A DNA stretch of 64,000 nucleotides, from the NCBI GenBank assembly GCA_024734495.1, contig JALMQS010000681.1, positions 9,870,466 to 9,934,465 on the forward strand, read 5' to 3'. Below, piece by piece: positions 1-11,025 of this stretch. The notes beneath the pieces are model-generated. The model was not told the origin of the DNA, searched no databases, and was given only the letters and a program-made list of their open reading frames with translations. This DNA comes from Forficula auricularia. Taxonomy: Eukaryota; Arthropoda; Insecta; Dermaptera; Forficulidae. The position numbers and the translations under genes were made by a program. How positions within the stretch are numbered: position 1 is the first letter of the stretch; each line of letters begins with the position of its first letter.

Positions 1-404
1 TTGTTGTTTTGCAACTTATCCCAAGAGGGGTTGCTAGATTGAGTATTATAAAAAAAATAAAGAATAAATGCACTTCTTAATGATATCTTAGTACATAATA
101 ATAAAAAATTTCTTTGTTCAATTTGATTCTTTTAGTTTTTTGACAGAAAACAATTACTATGTTTAAAAGGTTTATATTTTATGTTATTTGATAGATTGAA
201 TGAATTGTGATAGAAAAAAGAATACTGTTTGAAATGTTTTTTCTCTTAGTAAAAAATCCAGACAAATAAGTTTAATAAATGAGGTGAGAAAAACTAGCCT
301 AACATATCATTGTACATTGTAAAAATGATCAATAAAAAGATGTCTATTGGCTTTGTTTCACTATTTCAGCCACTGAAGAAGTTGCAAAACAGCAACGAAA
401 CGTA
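1..404. repeat. Penelope-type hammerhead palindrome, cut by the window edge
   Basis: Bases 1-17 are close to the reverse complement of the stem II region of the hammerhead core at 373-404. The two ends therefore look like the arms of a head-to-head repeat whose left arm begins outside the window. The DNA between them is AT-rich and has no coding capacity that I can see. The assignment to Penelope-like elements is by analogy with the other palindromes in this window and with the element at 58398-60790. Confidence 0.5.
373..404 (+). ncRNA. Hammerhead ribozyme core, short stem III
   Basis: The order is CTGAAGA (373-379), a perfect stem II GTTGC/GCAAC closed by an AAAACA loop, then GAAAC and GTA (397-404). 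This fits the hammerhead consensus CUGANGA, stem II, GAAA, stem III, NUH, with A at the cleavage position. Stem III is only AC/GT, so a monomer would be unstable. Hammerheads with such short stem III are known from Penelope-like elements and cleave as dimers. Activity here is inferred from the core alone. Confidence 0.65.
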
Positions 405-1040
405 TGGCATATTCAATCAAAACTTGTATTTAATTTAATTTAAAATCTTGTCCAACTCCCTACGATTCCTTTAATTAGTAACTAGAATATATATTTTTCT
501 TCAGTAATCTACAAATGTTCATACCCAAATTACTAAAAATTTAAGCTGACCATGTGCGAGTCAGACAGCATACCAGGGTTAGGTATCTTATAACTAAGGT
601 TCGGATCGATATCCATTAAAAAACAGCAAAATATTCATTTAAAAAATATATGCACTAAGAATATGGATTTTAAAAAGAAATATGCATTAAAAATATGGAT
701 TTTAAAAAGAAATTTGCACTTAAAATATGCATTATAAACCCATAATATCTAGTGCTTGATAGCTTTAAACCGACTCAAGAAACGGGTAAAAGAAGAAATA
801 GTCAATAAATGGATAACCCATTTAAGAAACGTAGCATTTTTAGAGGAATTATTTTTTGGCATTTTCAGTTTCAAGAAAAACAGTTTAAAATTAATGTTAA
901 CGAAAATAAATTTAAATAAATTCGGGTTTTTATATTTTTTTAGCATAATAGAATAACTATGTGATTTATTTCTCTTTAAAAATTTAAGAAAATTTTAAGA
1001 AACAAGTGAAAATTATTTAATATAAAATCAAGAAGGAGGA
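405..1040. other. AT-rich stretch with a short tandem repeat
   Basis: No gene is visible. At about 650-735 a unit of roughly 34 bases ending in a TATGGATTTTAAAAAGAAAT-like string occurs about two and a half times. The two short ORFs around 750-955 overlap on opposite strands, are low complexity and look like chance. Confidence 0.4.
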
Positions 1041-1074
1041 GGTTACAAGCTTCCTTCCTTGGCACTTCTAAACA

Positions 1075-1103
1075 CCGAAGAAGGGAAGATTCACCGAAAC
1101 GTC
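1075..1103 (+). ncRNA. Degenerate hammerhead motif (single arm)
   Basis: CCGAAGA, a weak stem II and CCGAAACGTC followed by GGTTT resemble the 17.7-kb hammerhead family. The invariant first U of the core is replaced by C. No inverted partner is seen nearby. This is probably an inactive relic of a Penelope-type terminal repeat. Confidence 0.4.
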
Positions 1104-1360
1104 GGTTTTTAAGAGAATTCAAATGAATAAAAAAATATTTTACTCAGAATTTGTAGTTTGCGCTATCCATCGATTCCCCATTGAGTTATACCAGACGGTC
1201 TCCAAAAGGAAATACTTTTAATTTATTTGATAAAACAAAAATAATCATTTGACTAAAAATGTTAATATGATTTTCAGCTTCCGAGAAAATTACTAGATTT
1301 AATTACTAAATTTCAAGGTTTTATCTTATTTAATTAATGTGCGAGATACAAATGCTCTTA

Positions 1361-1567
1361 GGGCCAGTTGTATGTCGGTTGGTAAAGTCTTTTTAAAAGT
1401 TGACAAAGGGTAAAACCTTAGAATTCACAGTGTGCCCGGCAGGATGGCCAATCAGATGAAAGTGCTTGTCATCTTATTGGCCATCCGGCCAGACACAAGG
1501 TGAATTCTAAGGTTTTACCCTTTGTCATCTTTTACAAAGACTTTACCATCCGACATACAACTGGTCC
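1361..1567. mobile_element. PIF/Harbinger-like MITE with TTA target duplication
   Basis: The ends are inverted repeats beginning GGGCCAGTTGTATGTCGG, with one mismatch, flanked by TTA on both sides (1358-1360 and 1568-1570). The inner arms continue the inversion (CCTTAGAATTCACnnTG and its complement), so most of the 207 bp folds on itself. A three-base TTA duplication and a GGGCCxGTT terminus fit PIF/Harbinger non-autonomous elements. It has no coding capacity. Related pieces lie at 51952-52067 and 25908-26005. Confidence 0.75.
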
Positions 1568-1570
1568 TTA

Positions 1571-2951
1571 GAGTTGGACAGACTTAGATTCTAGCGACAT
1601 TAACAGTAACCCTTTTTACTTTTTAAACGGAACCCTAAAAAAACACGGGCGCTTGGTTTTAGAATGCAATTTAATTTTTTAAAGCTACCGAGCTTTTATT
1701 AGTAGAGTAAATACATTTTTCTGGTAATGAAGTATTCTTTTAATAATATATTTTTATTAATTCTTAGCCCTCAAAATAATAATGATAATAATAATTTTTC
1801 AAGTGCTAAAGATACTGACAGGATTCACAGAAATATTCGAACTATAGACATCAGTCAGAACTTTACAAGAGAGGCTTAATTTCAGCAAGAATAAAATTAA
1901 CAAAATAATTTAATATATTCAAGAGAAGTTTGTTAAATAAATAATTTGTTGTCAATTTATTTTCCTTATGGGTCTTTAAAATTAACTGTCTTTGCCATAA
2001 AGAATGGAATCCTAATTGTTAACATGGATGAAAACGTTCAAGTGGGATGACCTCCTGGAAGGAAAGCAATGAACTTTGTCCAAGTAGCCTCTTTTTCAAT
2101 AAGTTACGAATCGCTCTTAAAATTGCATTCCTATATGGATAAACGAGAAAAACGAGATATAGAACTATCCTATCGAAGAGACAATTATTTCTGTCTCTTT
2201 CGCTGTAATCATTCAAGGATTATTCATAAAATCCTAAAAGGTTATGAGATTAGATTAAACAGCTCTTTTATAAAAAATATTTTGGTGAGGGTTTGTTTTT
2301 AATAGAAATCTGTAAAATTAAAAATTTGAATCGAATTAGAATAATTAATTATATTGCTGAGAAGAAAAGAAACATAAAGACGCTTTGAGAAATGATAAAT
2401 GAATATCTAATGAGTTGAAAATTAACTTATAAAAGTCAATTAAAAAAAGATATCAAGATTAAAAAAATAATAATGTGTTTACTAAATACTAATTAAAAAA
2501 ATATTGTGGAACTTGTTCATATGCAACCCAATGGAGCGCTATTCTCTTTTCTACATAAGTGAGAGATTTTGATTAAAAAATGTACAGTAGCTAAGTGCAC
2601 TCAACTCTTATTTTACACGGTATATAAGTTCCTAAGAAATTCATGTAGAAAAAAGCGTGTAAAAAAGATTAAGTTTTCTGTAACCTAAGTTAGTGTTCCT
2701 GCTCGCGTCCAGAGATGTCATGGCTGACTTTGAGCTCTTTTGAATATATTTATATATTTGTATGTAATATTTGAAAAAATTTTAAATTACTAATTCAATA
2801 ATTTTATAAAAAATCCCCTTAATAAAACAAATAAAACCATAAAAGGGAAGACTTTTTTGAACCATGTAACTTCAAATTCATGTAAAAAAAGAGTTGGATG
2901 TAATTATAAATTACTAGCTGTTACGGGCTTTAACATATTCCTCATCATATA
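1571..2951. other. No recognisable gene
   Basis: AT-rich sequence. Overlapping opposite-strand ORFs at 2019-2302 have slightly higher GC, but I recognise no family, splice context or repeat in them. Confidence 0.3.
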
Positions 2952-3028
2952 CAGAGGTTGGACAAAATAATATGAACATAATAAAAGAATGTGTCTTTTG
3001 CTAGAATTATAAATTTTATTTATAACGA

Positions 3029-3063
3029 GACTATAGTTTCGAGGGCTTTGCCCTCTTCATCAG
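3029..3063 (-). ncRNA. Hammerhead ribozyme core, family A, minus strand
   Basis: Read on the minus strand: CTGATGA, stem II GAGGGC/GCCCTC with an AAA loop, GAAA, then a three-pair stem III (ACT/AGT with an AT loop) ending GTC. All invariant core positions are present and stem II is perfect. It is one arm of a palindrome whose other arm is 3137-3171. Confidence 0.75.
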
Positions 3064-3136
3064 TCTATTACAATTGATTCACAGGAATTAATAATAATAA
3101 ATAACATATTAATTCTTGTGAATCGATTGTAATAGA

Positions 3137-3171
3137 CTGTTGAAGAAGGCAAAGCCCTCGAAACTATAGTC
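3137..3171 (+). ncRNA. Hammerhead ribozyme core, family A, plus strand, core mutation
   Basis: Same layout as the minus-strand arm, but the core reads CTGTTGA, so the conserved A6 is T. Stem II, GAAA and the GTC cleavage triplet are kept. The mutation should reduce or abolish cleavage. Confidence 0.55.
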
Positions 3172-3331
3172 TCGTTATAAATAAAATTTATAATTCCAGC
3201 AGAAGACACACTCTTTTATTGTCTCCTTCAAAATAGAAAAATTCTGCTACCCTCGGCAAAAAGCTTTCAATTTAACATAATAAATATTGAGTATATGTCA
3301 GTTGTTCATATTATTTTGTGTAACCCCTGTA

Positions 3332-4690
3332 AATGCTCAAATACTTGACACTTGGGAGTATCAGGAATCTCTCCTTTCTGAGCTACATACTTAAAATTGC
3401 GTGTGTGTTTATTTTAAAGAAACGAATTCCGCGACAAATAATTGGAAATTCATGCTCTAATGTTCGTTCATATGTATACATAAATACTTACTTTTTATCA
3501 ATAAGTAGACATTCTTGACATTTCCTTTTCCCAGTGAAGAAAGAAACATTTCTTTTTTCTTTTTTTCTTAAATGCAAATTCTTATTATTCTATTCAAAAG
3601 GTAATATTTTAGGAATTCTAAAAGAAGGATTTATATTTATTAGGATATACCATAATTCCATTAATAAGAGGACAACTACAGTGATTTCTTCTTACATGAA
3701 TAGATAAATAGAAAAGGTAATTTCTCTGAATACCTAGTTTTTTGTTTTTAAATAAACGAGATGTATTATCAAAATAAAATGATTAGATATAGTCTACTTG
3801 GTATGAAAAATATTTTTTACATTCGTGATACTAATTAATAATTACTTTTGATTTAAAGGTAAAACAGGAAAAGTTTGAATATTTAAGGAATAATAATAGT
3901 AGCTAATAACGTAATAACAAATTAGCAAATTTAATTTTTTATACAAAAATTTACCAATAACCCTTTTCATTAATTGAACTAAATTTATAATAAAGATAAA
4001 GGAAAAAAAGTATTTATATATGTAAAGTAGATAAGAATTATATTAAACAAGTAAATTTCATAGTTGTCAATAAAATATAGTTATTCAAAAACAATAAAGA
4101 ATATTGGCGAAAATCAGAGGCGGTAGTTAACGGGGAAGTGAATACGAGTATATTTTTTAATCTTATGAGTTATGAGAGAATAAATTTTATTTCCCCTATA
4201 ACTTTCTTCAAATAGATGTTAAAAGGGGTGAATTAATTTGATTTTACATGTAATTATAAATTCTATATCTCGAAGAGACGTCAGGCAGGCCTATCGTGAT
4301 TTACACCATTAGAGTTTTTATTTATAATTATTAATTGTTTATTTTACTTTATTGTATTATATTATTTTCTTCATTATTCAAAAATATAGTCATGCCAGAA
4401 TACCAAGTACCGGATTAAAAAAGTTTTTGTTTGAATATTAAAAAATTTAACTAATGCTAATTTCAGTAAACTGGTCAAAATTATCGTAGTTTGATTGCAT
4501 GTTGAAAGAACTCATCATCCCCTCGAGAATCGGACCTGAGTGCCTCTCGCCCGGCACGCAAATCTGATTCATACATCAATGAAAAATATTTAATTAGATC
4601 CATGATATTATCTTTGTGTTTTTCTTTTATGTGAAATTTAAAGATAATTTAAATCTTCATAGAGATGGATGGCAACCTCAAGTGGAAATG
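3332..4690. other. No recognisable gene
   Basis: AT-rich sequence with no coding frame or repeat that I can name. Confidence 0.3.
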
Positions 4691-4695
4691 ACATG

Positions 4696-4760
4696 CAAAG
4701 GAGTTTTTAAAGGGTTGTATATTTGGGAAACACCACTATAACCCTTTAAAAACTCCTTTG
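4696..4760. repeat. Perfect 21-bp-arm hairpin
   Basis: The arms at 4696-4716 and 4740-4760 are exact inverted repeats (CAAAGGAG...GGGTT) around a 23-base spacer. It sits beside a TTTCACTATAAAC...ACACCGC string that recurs at 21.5, 32.2, 43.7 and 57.6 kb, so it probably belongs to a dispersed repeat. Confidence 0.6.
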
Positions 4761-5080
4761 TTTAATATGTTTCACTATAAACTAACACCGCTTTCCATAA
4801 ATGGAAATGACATGTAAATTGTCATTGGAACCCTCCACAAAATCAGACTGGTCATTTTTTGTTCAAAAACTGGAAAGTGAGACTAGTGCATATTTACTTT
4901 ACTGTGAAGTGATGTACACATGACATAACGGCAGAGAATTGAGGTAGAGGGGGCTCAAAACTTAATTGATATAAATTTTGCACAGTGGCTCTTTATGACC
5001 CTGCGGAATAGATAAAACGAAAATAATTTACCTGAATTCGGTGGAGAAGGAACTAATAAAATTAAATCCTTAATCTAGCC

Positions 5081-5188
5081 CAGGGTTTCTTGAACTTTTT
5101 TGATTGGCAACCCCATTTTGACTGAGAAGTTATTGTTGGCCTATATATTTCGCTACACCAAAATTCAGTTTCGCGTTAAGAAATCCTG
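5081..5188. mobile_element. hAT-like MITE with 8-bp target duplication
   Basis: Ends CAGGGTTTCTTGAAC and, inverted, TTAAGAAATCCTG are flanked by ATCTAGCC exactly on both sides (5073-5080 and 5189-5196). An eight-base duplication with CAG-starting ends fits hAT. The 108-bp body is non-coding. Confidence 0.75.
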
Positions 5189-5196
5189 ATCTAGCC

Positions 5197-6759
5197 AATG
5201 TTTTTAAAGATTTTATTTAGGGCAAAAAGGAATCAATGGAAAAAAATTAGATGTTCTTAATGAGAGAGGGCGGTAAAAAATAATGATAATTTATCTTTAA
5301 CTGATTTGTACAATATTTTTAATAGTTACTCGGTTGTTCTTGTGGGATAAATGGGACAAAAATAATTTACCCATAATAGGAAGGAAGGTAAAAAATTTAG
5401 GACCTCATTGGATAAAAATCAGCTAAAGATTTAAATATTATTAGTAGTACTATTATTTAAAATCACTTTTTAGTGTACAAAAAAATTTGGTGATTATGTG
5501 ACTTTACGTTTCGGGGACAGAGGTATGGTAAAGTCACGTGATGAAATTAAGACACGCTATTTTTTTTTTTTTGAGAATTATTCAGAATAGAACTAATGAG
5601 ATAATGTAGAGATAAAAAATATCGTGCGTGTTTAAGAGTAAAGCAGATACCCCTGGTTGGCTTCCTTTCACTTCTGTCTAGCGTATCTGTCGATTAAGTT
5701 GTCTAACTTACAGGCGCTCGAGCTTGGCATACATTACATTTAATTGCCATAAATAATTCTAGGTTTCAAAGCAAACCGCAATTTCCTATTAAGCTTGGTT
5801 TGTTTTATTTCTTTTAATTTACACGGATGTTTACACTGCAAACATATAAGGTAGATTTTTTCTCAATTCTTAGTTTAGCTAACACTTGACACTCACTCAA
5901 TCTATAAGAAGTTTATGGTCTCTAGTGAGGTTTAAGTTGTTAACATTTCATCTCTTTTAATTCATAATAAAATATATTTCTTTTTTAATAAAAAAAGCAA
6001 GCAATGTATTCTAGTTTTCATTTTTTTCTAATATGATACATTTTTATTTGTGAAATAATACGAGTATATCCCGAAGAATGTACCGTACGTACCTAGTAAA
6101 AGTAGAAAAATACTAATTTCTAATCAAAAGAGAAGTTTTAATTGAAACCATCTAGATTATATCTACTTTTTAAGGAGATAATCTCGTCAGAAGATTCCAT
6201 GTTTTAACTCAAGTATGATACGCATTCCGATGTATGTATAATCTAGGTGGGTTCAGTAGAAATTCTTCTTTTGATATACTCAAGAATCAATATCTAATCA
6301 CAATGAGATTGATGAAAGGTGTCTTTTGTTTTTCCTTATTTAACAAATAAATAAATTCTATTGAATTGGCTGAAACATACTAGGTGTTTCTAGCTAGGAG
6401 AACTTCGTGCCATGGTGGCTATTTAAAGAAATAAATAATTGCATATATGGTGCTTTCAAGGCTAGGTGATAGTGTTGCGATTAGTAATTTCTTATCTACT
6501 TTGTCTTTATGATCGTGAATAAATTCAAATTAATATTTATCAAAAGAGAATTTTTGGCTGAAACTACATAGTCTTGATATTTATAGAAGATAAAAAATGT
6601 ATAATCTATGTAATATCTTCTAAATTTTTTGATAACAACTCAACCCCAAAGATATTAGTTATTTTTTATTCATTTATTTATATATTTTTTTCTGATAATA
6701 TAAAACCTGGTGGCTTTGGAAAAAATGAAAATATTAAATCTTTAATATCACTACGGATC
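5197..6759. other. No gene; one possible repeat end
   Basis: At about 5512-5537 the string ATGGTAAAGTCA-CGTG resembles the right end of the interspersed repeat at 22.2, 29.1 and 33.5 kb. Nothing else is recognisable. Confidence 0.3.
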
Positions 6760-7299
6760 AATTCCCTTGGGGTATGAGTATTAACCTTACAGCGGGCGCG
6801 CTGTCGTAAAATTGACGACACATGCGTCTATCGCTTCCACCATATTTACCACTTAGTCTCAAGAATCGAGCTCCGAGCTATTCGAGGGTCAGGGTTTTTC
6901 TAAACTATAGGTGTGCTTAGAAGTTTTTGTTATTCATTGTTATTTGAGAATTTCCGTTTAGCATAAATTTTACGACACGCGCCTTAAAGTATAAGTATAT
7001 TAAATAAACTAATTTTTTCTCATTTTATATCGTTTCTTTTTATAGCTAAATGTATTTTTTGGTTTTAGACGTGTTCTATTATGGCTCGTAGGCCGCTAAC
7101 ATAAAAAGAGCTAGAAGAAATATTTAGTGTTGTTTCGTTTTTTGTTTAAGAAAGTCAAATATATTTTTTTTTTTAAAGTACTGTCATTTATCATTTTTCA
7201 TTACAGCAATTCTCTAACATTAATATAATGAAAGCACCATTTACATCGAGAAAACTTGATGACGTAAAATTTACGACAAGCGCCCGCTCAAGGGAAATT
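6760..7299. mobile_element. MITE with TIR split by a short insertion
   Basis: The right end, read inward, is AATTTCCCTTGAGCGGGCG followed by CTTGTCGTAAATTTTACG. On the left the same string is present, but about 21 bases (near 6770-6790) separate CCCTTG from AGCGGGCG. The roughly 540-bp interior has no transposase. The superfamily is unclear. Confidence 0.55.
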
Positions 7300-10114
7300 A
7301 CATAGCTTGAAGGTTAAACTTTAAATAATATTGTTCTAGTACTAAATAATTTAAGTATTAGAATTGAGAAGTTTCCGAATTTATTATAAACTTTTATACA
7401 TTATAATAGTTAAATTTTTTATATTCACTACTTAGTGGATCAAAAATAGTTCTTCTAGAAAATTGGTTTTTATAATTATAATGTCAATAGTTGAGGACTT
7501 GAATATTGTAGGTTTAACCTGCACAATCCGAGAAGACAGAGATGCCATTTTCCAAGTATGTGTGTGTGTAAGAGAGAGGGGGAGGGGAGGTTATCCTCTT
7601 AAGGTGTGTTTACATTATTACATTACTCATAAGACTTCTGTAAAGACAAGATCAGTAGGACAAACATAATATGAAGGTTAATGTATTTTTATCTTTATTA
7701 AATATCTGAGATAATGGGTCGAGTAATCGAACAGGTTTAGAAGCTCTGTTATTTGATAAAAATAAATTTGTATATTATTAATTTGTTGTTAAAGAGCCCT
7801 TATGAGTCGCCGTTCTATGATAAATCAAACAATATATACAACTGCGCTTTTGAGTATCATTTGTAAATTCATCTATCTTTAATTCTGATAACGGCAACAA
7901 TGACCTTTGGTGTTATGCAGGTTAAAACTTAGATTTTTGTGGGGTCAACTTTAATATAAATTTGATAAATAGTTTTTCTGGAATGTTTTTTCAAGTTTTT
8001 ATCTATTATTCTAAAAAATTAAAAAAAAAAAATTTTTGATAACTCTAACCAAAGATTATATTATCTATGAATGTAAAAGTGGCATGAGAGAAGTCATAGA
8101 AGATCCAATCGAAGCCCCGACAACTTTCTATTCATGAAGGCGTCAATTTGATGACTTGGACTAAAGATGTCTAGGTAACCCGGTCTGTTGTTTCCTTGGA
8201 CGGAAATGCGTCAGTTTATCACTTATTAATAGTCATCTCACTTACACACGCGTTCAAATCTCTAATGACGTTATCAGATTCACTCGAAAAACAATTAATA
8301 TGTATTTTTAATATTATTTATTGGTGAAATTAATATACGGAAAAGTAATCGAGACTGATGTTGAAAACAAAGAACTTTTATTTTATTTTCATACTTATTA
8401 TTTCTGTTTCTTTTAGTCTTCATTTTAGTTAATGAGGCTTACTAAATACAGTCCCGCATGTATTTCTAATTTTTGGAATCTCATTCGGCTAAATTGAATC
8501 AATGATTATTCAATGCATGAAAAATATTATTAAAGAAAAACAATCTTATTGTGAAATGTCTTCATCTGACTTTAAATATATAGATTTTTAATTCCGATTA
8601 TTATTTATTTACCGAATGGCAGTTTATAGGTAAGTTTAAGTACAAACATAAATAGTAATAATACAATTAAAATTGAAAAGTGAACTATGTCACAAGAAAA
8701 AAAAGAAGTAAAATGAATAAAAAGTTTATTTGAAAGGATATTATTTTTCACGGTTATTTATTTCCGATAATTATTTATTAATACGTAGTTTCTAAATATT
8801 CTATTATATATTTTGCTATTTTATATTGGATAATAATAATTCTTAGTATAAAATTGAAAATATAGGATTTAGAGAAGAAAAATAATTGACGGAGGCTAAC
8901 AGTTAGGTCAAACAAGTCTTCTGATGAACGATGATATTATGATTATAATGTATAATTAAGAGAACAAAGTATTTATCATAAAGTTAAACGACATCAGGCA
9001 CGTAGATAAGGGGGGGGGGGGGTTAAAGGGGTTCAAATCCCTCTCCCCCCACCATACCTGTAACAATTAAATTTTTCTTTTGATTTTCTTTTCGAAACAA
9101 ATCCTATCACTAATAGCTGAAGATTAGAAAATCATTTCAATTTTGTTTGTAGGGGTGAGGGGGAATAAAATACCTGAACAAATCAATTGCTCAGTCACAA
9201 AACCCCACCATTAAAAATCTAGTCCTAAGTGCCTGAATGGCATGTCTCGTTGAATGATATATTATCTTTTTAAGTTTAATAAATGAAATAAATAATTAGT
9301 TTATACTATAATATCAATTAAAGACTTTTTACATCCACTAAACATCATCTCGCCATTATCAATTTCACAGTATCCACTGATGAAAAGATGTTGCAATTCT
9401 TCGAAATATATTATTTGGAATTATAATCACTTAATTAAAATAAAATTACTGAAAAAGGGCAATTTTTGAATACTCCATATATTATAACTATATTAGAATT
9501 AATATTAAATTCAGGGACAGACATTAAATAAGCTTGAGCTCCAGGTATAATTTTTCGAATATGTAAATAAACTGTTATTTCAATATATCTGATTTTTAAT
9601 TAAATTTTAATTAAAATTAAAAAAAAAACGCTAAAACAAATAAATTCTCTCGACGTATCACCTAAAATTCTTTTTATTCCAAGTTTAAATTTTATATTAA
9701 TAGGTGCCATTAGCACCATCTTATATCAATCTGTTGAATTACATTAAATTTAAAATTTGGAATTAGCGATCGATATTACACCCTTTTATATCGATTAGTT
9801 CTAGTAAATTATTAAATAAAGTTTGAATTTCAATTTTCGAACATTAGCACCATCTTGCGTGAATTGGCTCTACTATTATCTAAAGACCTTTGATAGTTTA
9901 AATTTTTAAATCTAGGATTGATTCTAAAACCAGCTTTTATCAATTTATTCTAGTATTAATTTTTAGCCACTTTAAATTTCATCCCGATATTAGGTATGAT
10001 AAAAATAAACAGTTTAAAAATGATGGAACATTTTTAGCTTGCGGAACCCAGGACGCACATCCCTGTTATATTATATCATACAACGATCCGCCCCTGCTTA
10101 AAATATTTAGATAG
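7300..10114. other. No recognisable gene; short G-rich and GT-rich tracts
   Basis: Contains a short GT run at about 7557-7569 and a homopolymeric G run at about 9011-9022. A possible LINE 3'-end crumb at about 8895-8945 resembles the tail at 31.5 kb. No gene is seen. Confidence 0.3.
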
Positions 10115-10122
10115 GTATACAA

Positions 10123-10281
10123 CGAGGGGTGAACAGCAACCTAATATCGTGTACACCTACTTCCACTTACATTTCCCAATAGAAGACAATAGATGAAGGG
10201 GCATTATCTAATGAATTCCAAAATAATTCCACATAATTCCAAAGACGTGTACACCTAATTCCAATCTCGGTTCACCCCTCG
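10123..10281. mobile_element. hAT-like MITE, family G, copy 1
   Basis: Ends CGAGGGGTGAAC and complement are flanked by GTATACAA exactly duplicated (10115-10122 and 10282-10289). The interior contains the family string ACACCTACTTCCACTT and its inverted counterpart. At least five copies lie in the window. This copy has a small internal insertion or replacement near 10190-10205. Confidence 0.8.
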
Positions 10282-10839
10282 GTATACAATATTGTCTTCC
10301 TTTTGTGTATTTATTCCTCTTTGGAAAAGGAGATAAGGAAAGAAATTTGATTTTTAAAACGAATATCAAAGAGTTAAGAGGCAATGACCTAACCAACTTA
10401 ATACTCAATTACTAATCCGAAAAGAAGATAATTCGATTGAATTGAATGTTAGGTGGTTTCCATTAGGAAAATTGAATTCAACATCCTTCTTGAAATTTAA
10501 TAATGCAAAGCAATAGAATATATTCCCACAGGTCTAGACTTGATGATTAGATTTAATCGAATTCAATATCTTTATCCGGATGAAAAAAGATCCATGGTTC
10601 GAAGAAGAGGAAAAAGTGTATTTTTTACGCCCTTCTATTTATTTAAAACTCTTATTCTAAACAATAAATCTCCCTACTTACCTACTTTATTATTCATAGA
10701 AGTCACATAAAGGCAAAGAGCTTGTGTTAAATCTAGAAAGGGATTCGTTTGGGATGATTACAAATACACAATAAAATTATTTGAATGGTATATTTTAAAG
10801 GGTAAAAATAAAACAAAAATATTTTTTTATTTTTATATA

Positions 10840-11025
10840 TTTTTTTTTTTGGATTTTCGGCCTTTCTAGCCATAAGCCAATTTAAGATACTACTTATTAT
10901 TTTTTTTTTAATTTGTCTCTACCCCGGGGTCAGATTTTAGCCGGATGCTCGAGTCGGATTCGAACCCGGGTCCATTTGGTTAGCAGGCTGACACGCTATC
11001 CCTAGCCTAACCCGACCCCCCCGAT
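10840..11025 (-). mobile_element. tRNA-derived SINE, copy 1
   Basis: On the minus strand it begins GGGTCGGGTTAGGC (A-box-like), has a B box GGGTTCGAATCC, a family-specific body (GGCTAAAATCTGACCCCGGGG) and ends in AAAGGCCGAAAATCC plus a poly-A run. It matches three other copies in the window. The head derives from a tRNA, but no intact tRNA fold is claimed. Confidence 0.75.

Larger units (their letters stand above)
2952..3329. mobile_element. Tc1/mariner-type MITE invaded by a hammerhead palindrome
   Basis: The outer inverted ends read CAGAGGTTGGACAAAATAAT on the left and the near complement ending CCCCTG on the right. They are flanked by TA (2950-2951 and 3330-3331), as expected for Tc1/mariner elements. 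No transposase remains. Nearly all the interior is a Penelope-type hammerhead palindrome, related to those at 40.6 and 55.5 kb. Confidence 0.7.

Noticed and set aside
2019..2302. Overlapping ORFs on both strands as a host gene
   Set aside because: No recognised family, no splice context and the two frames shadow each other.
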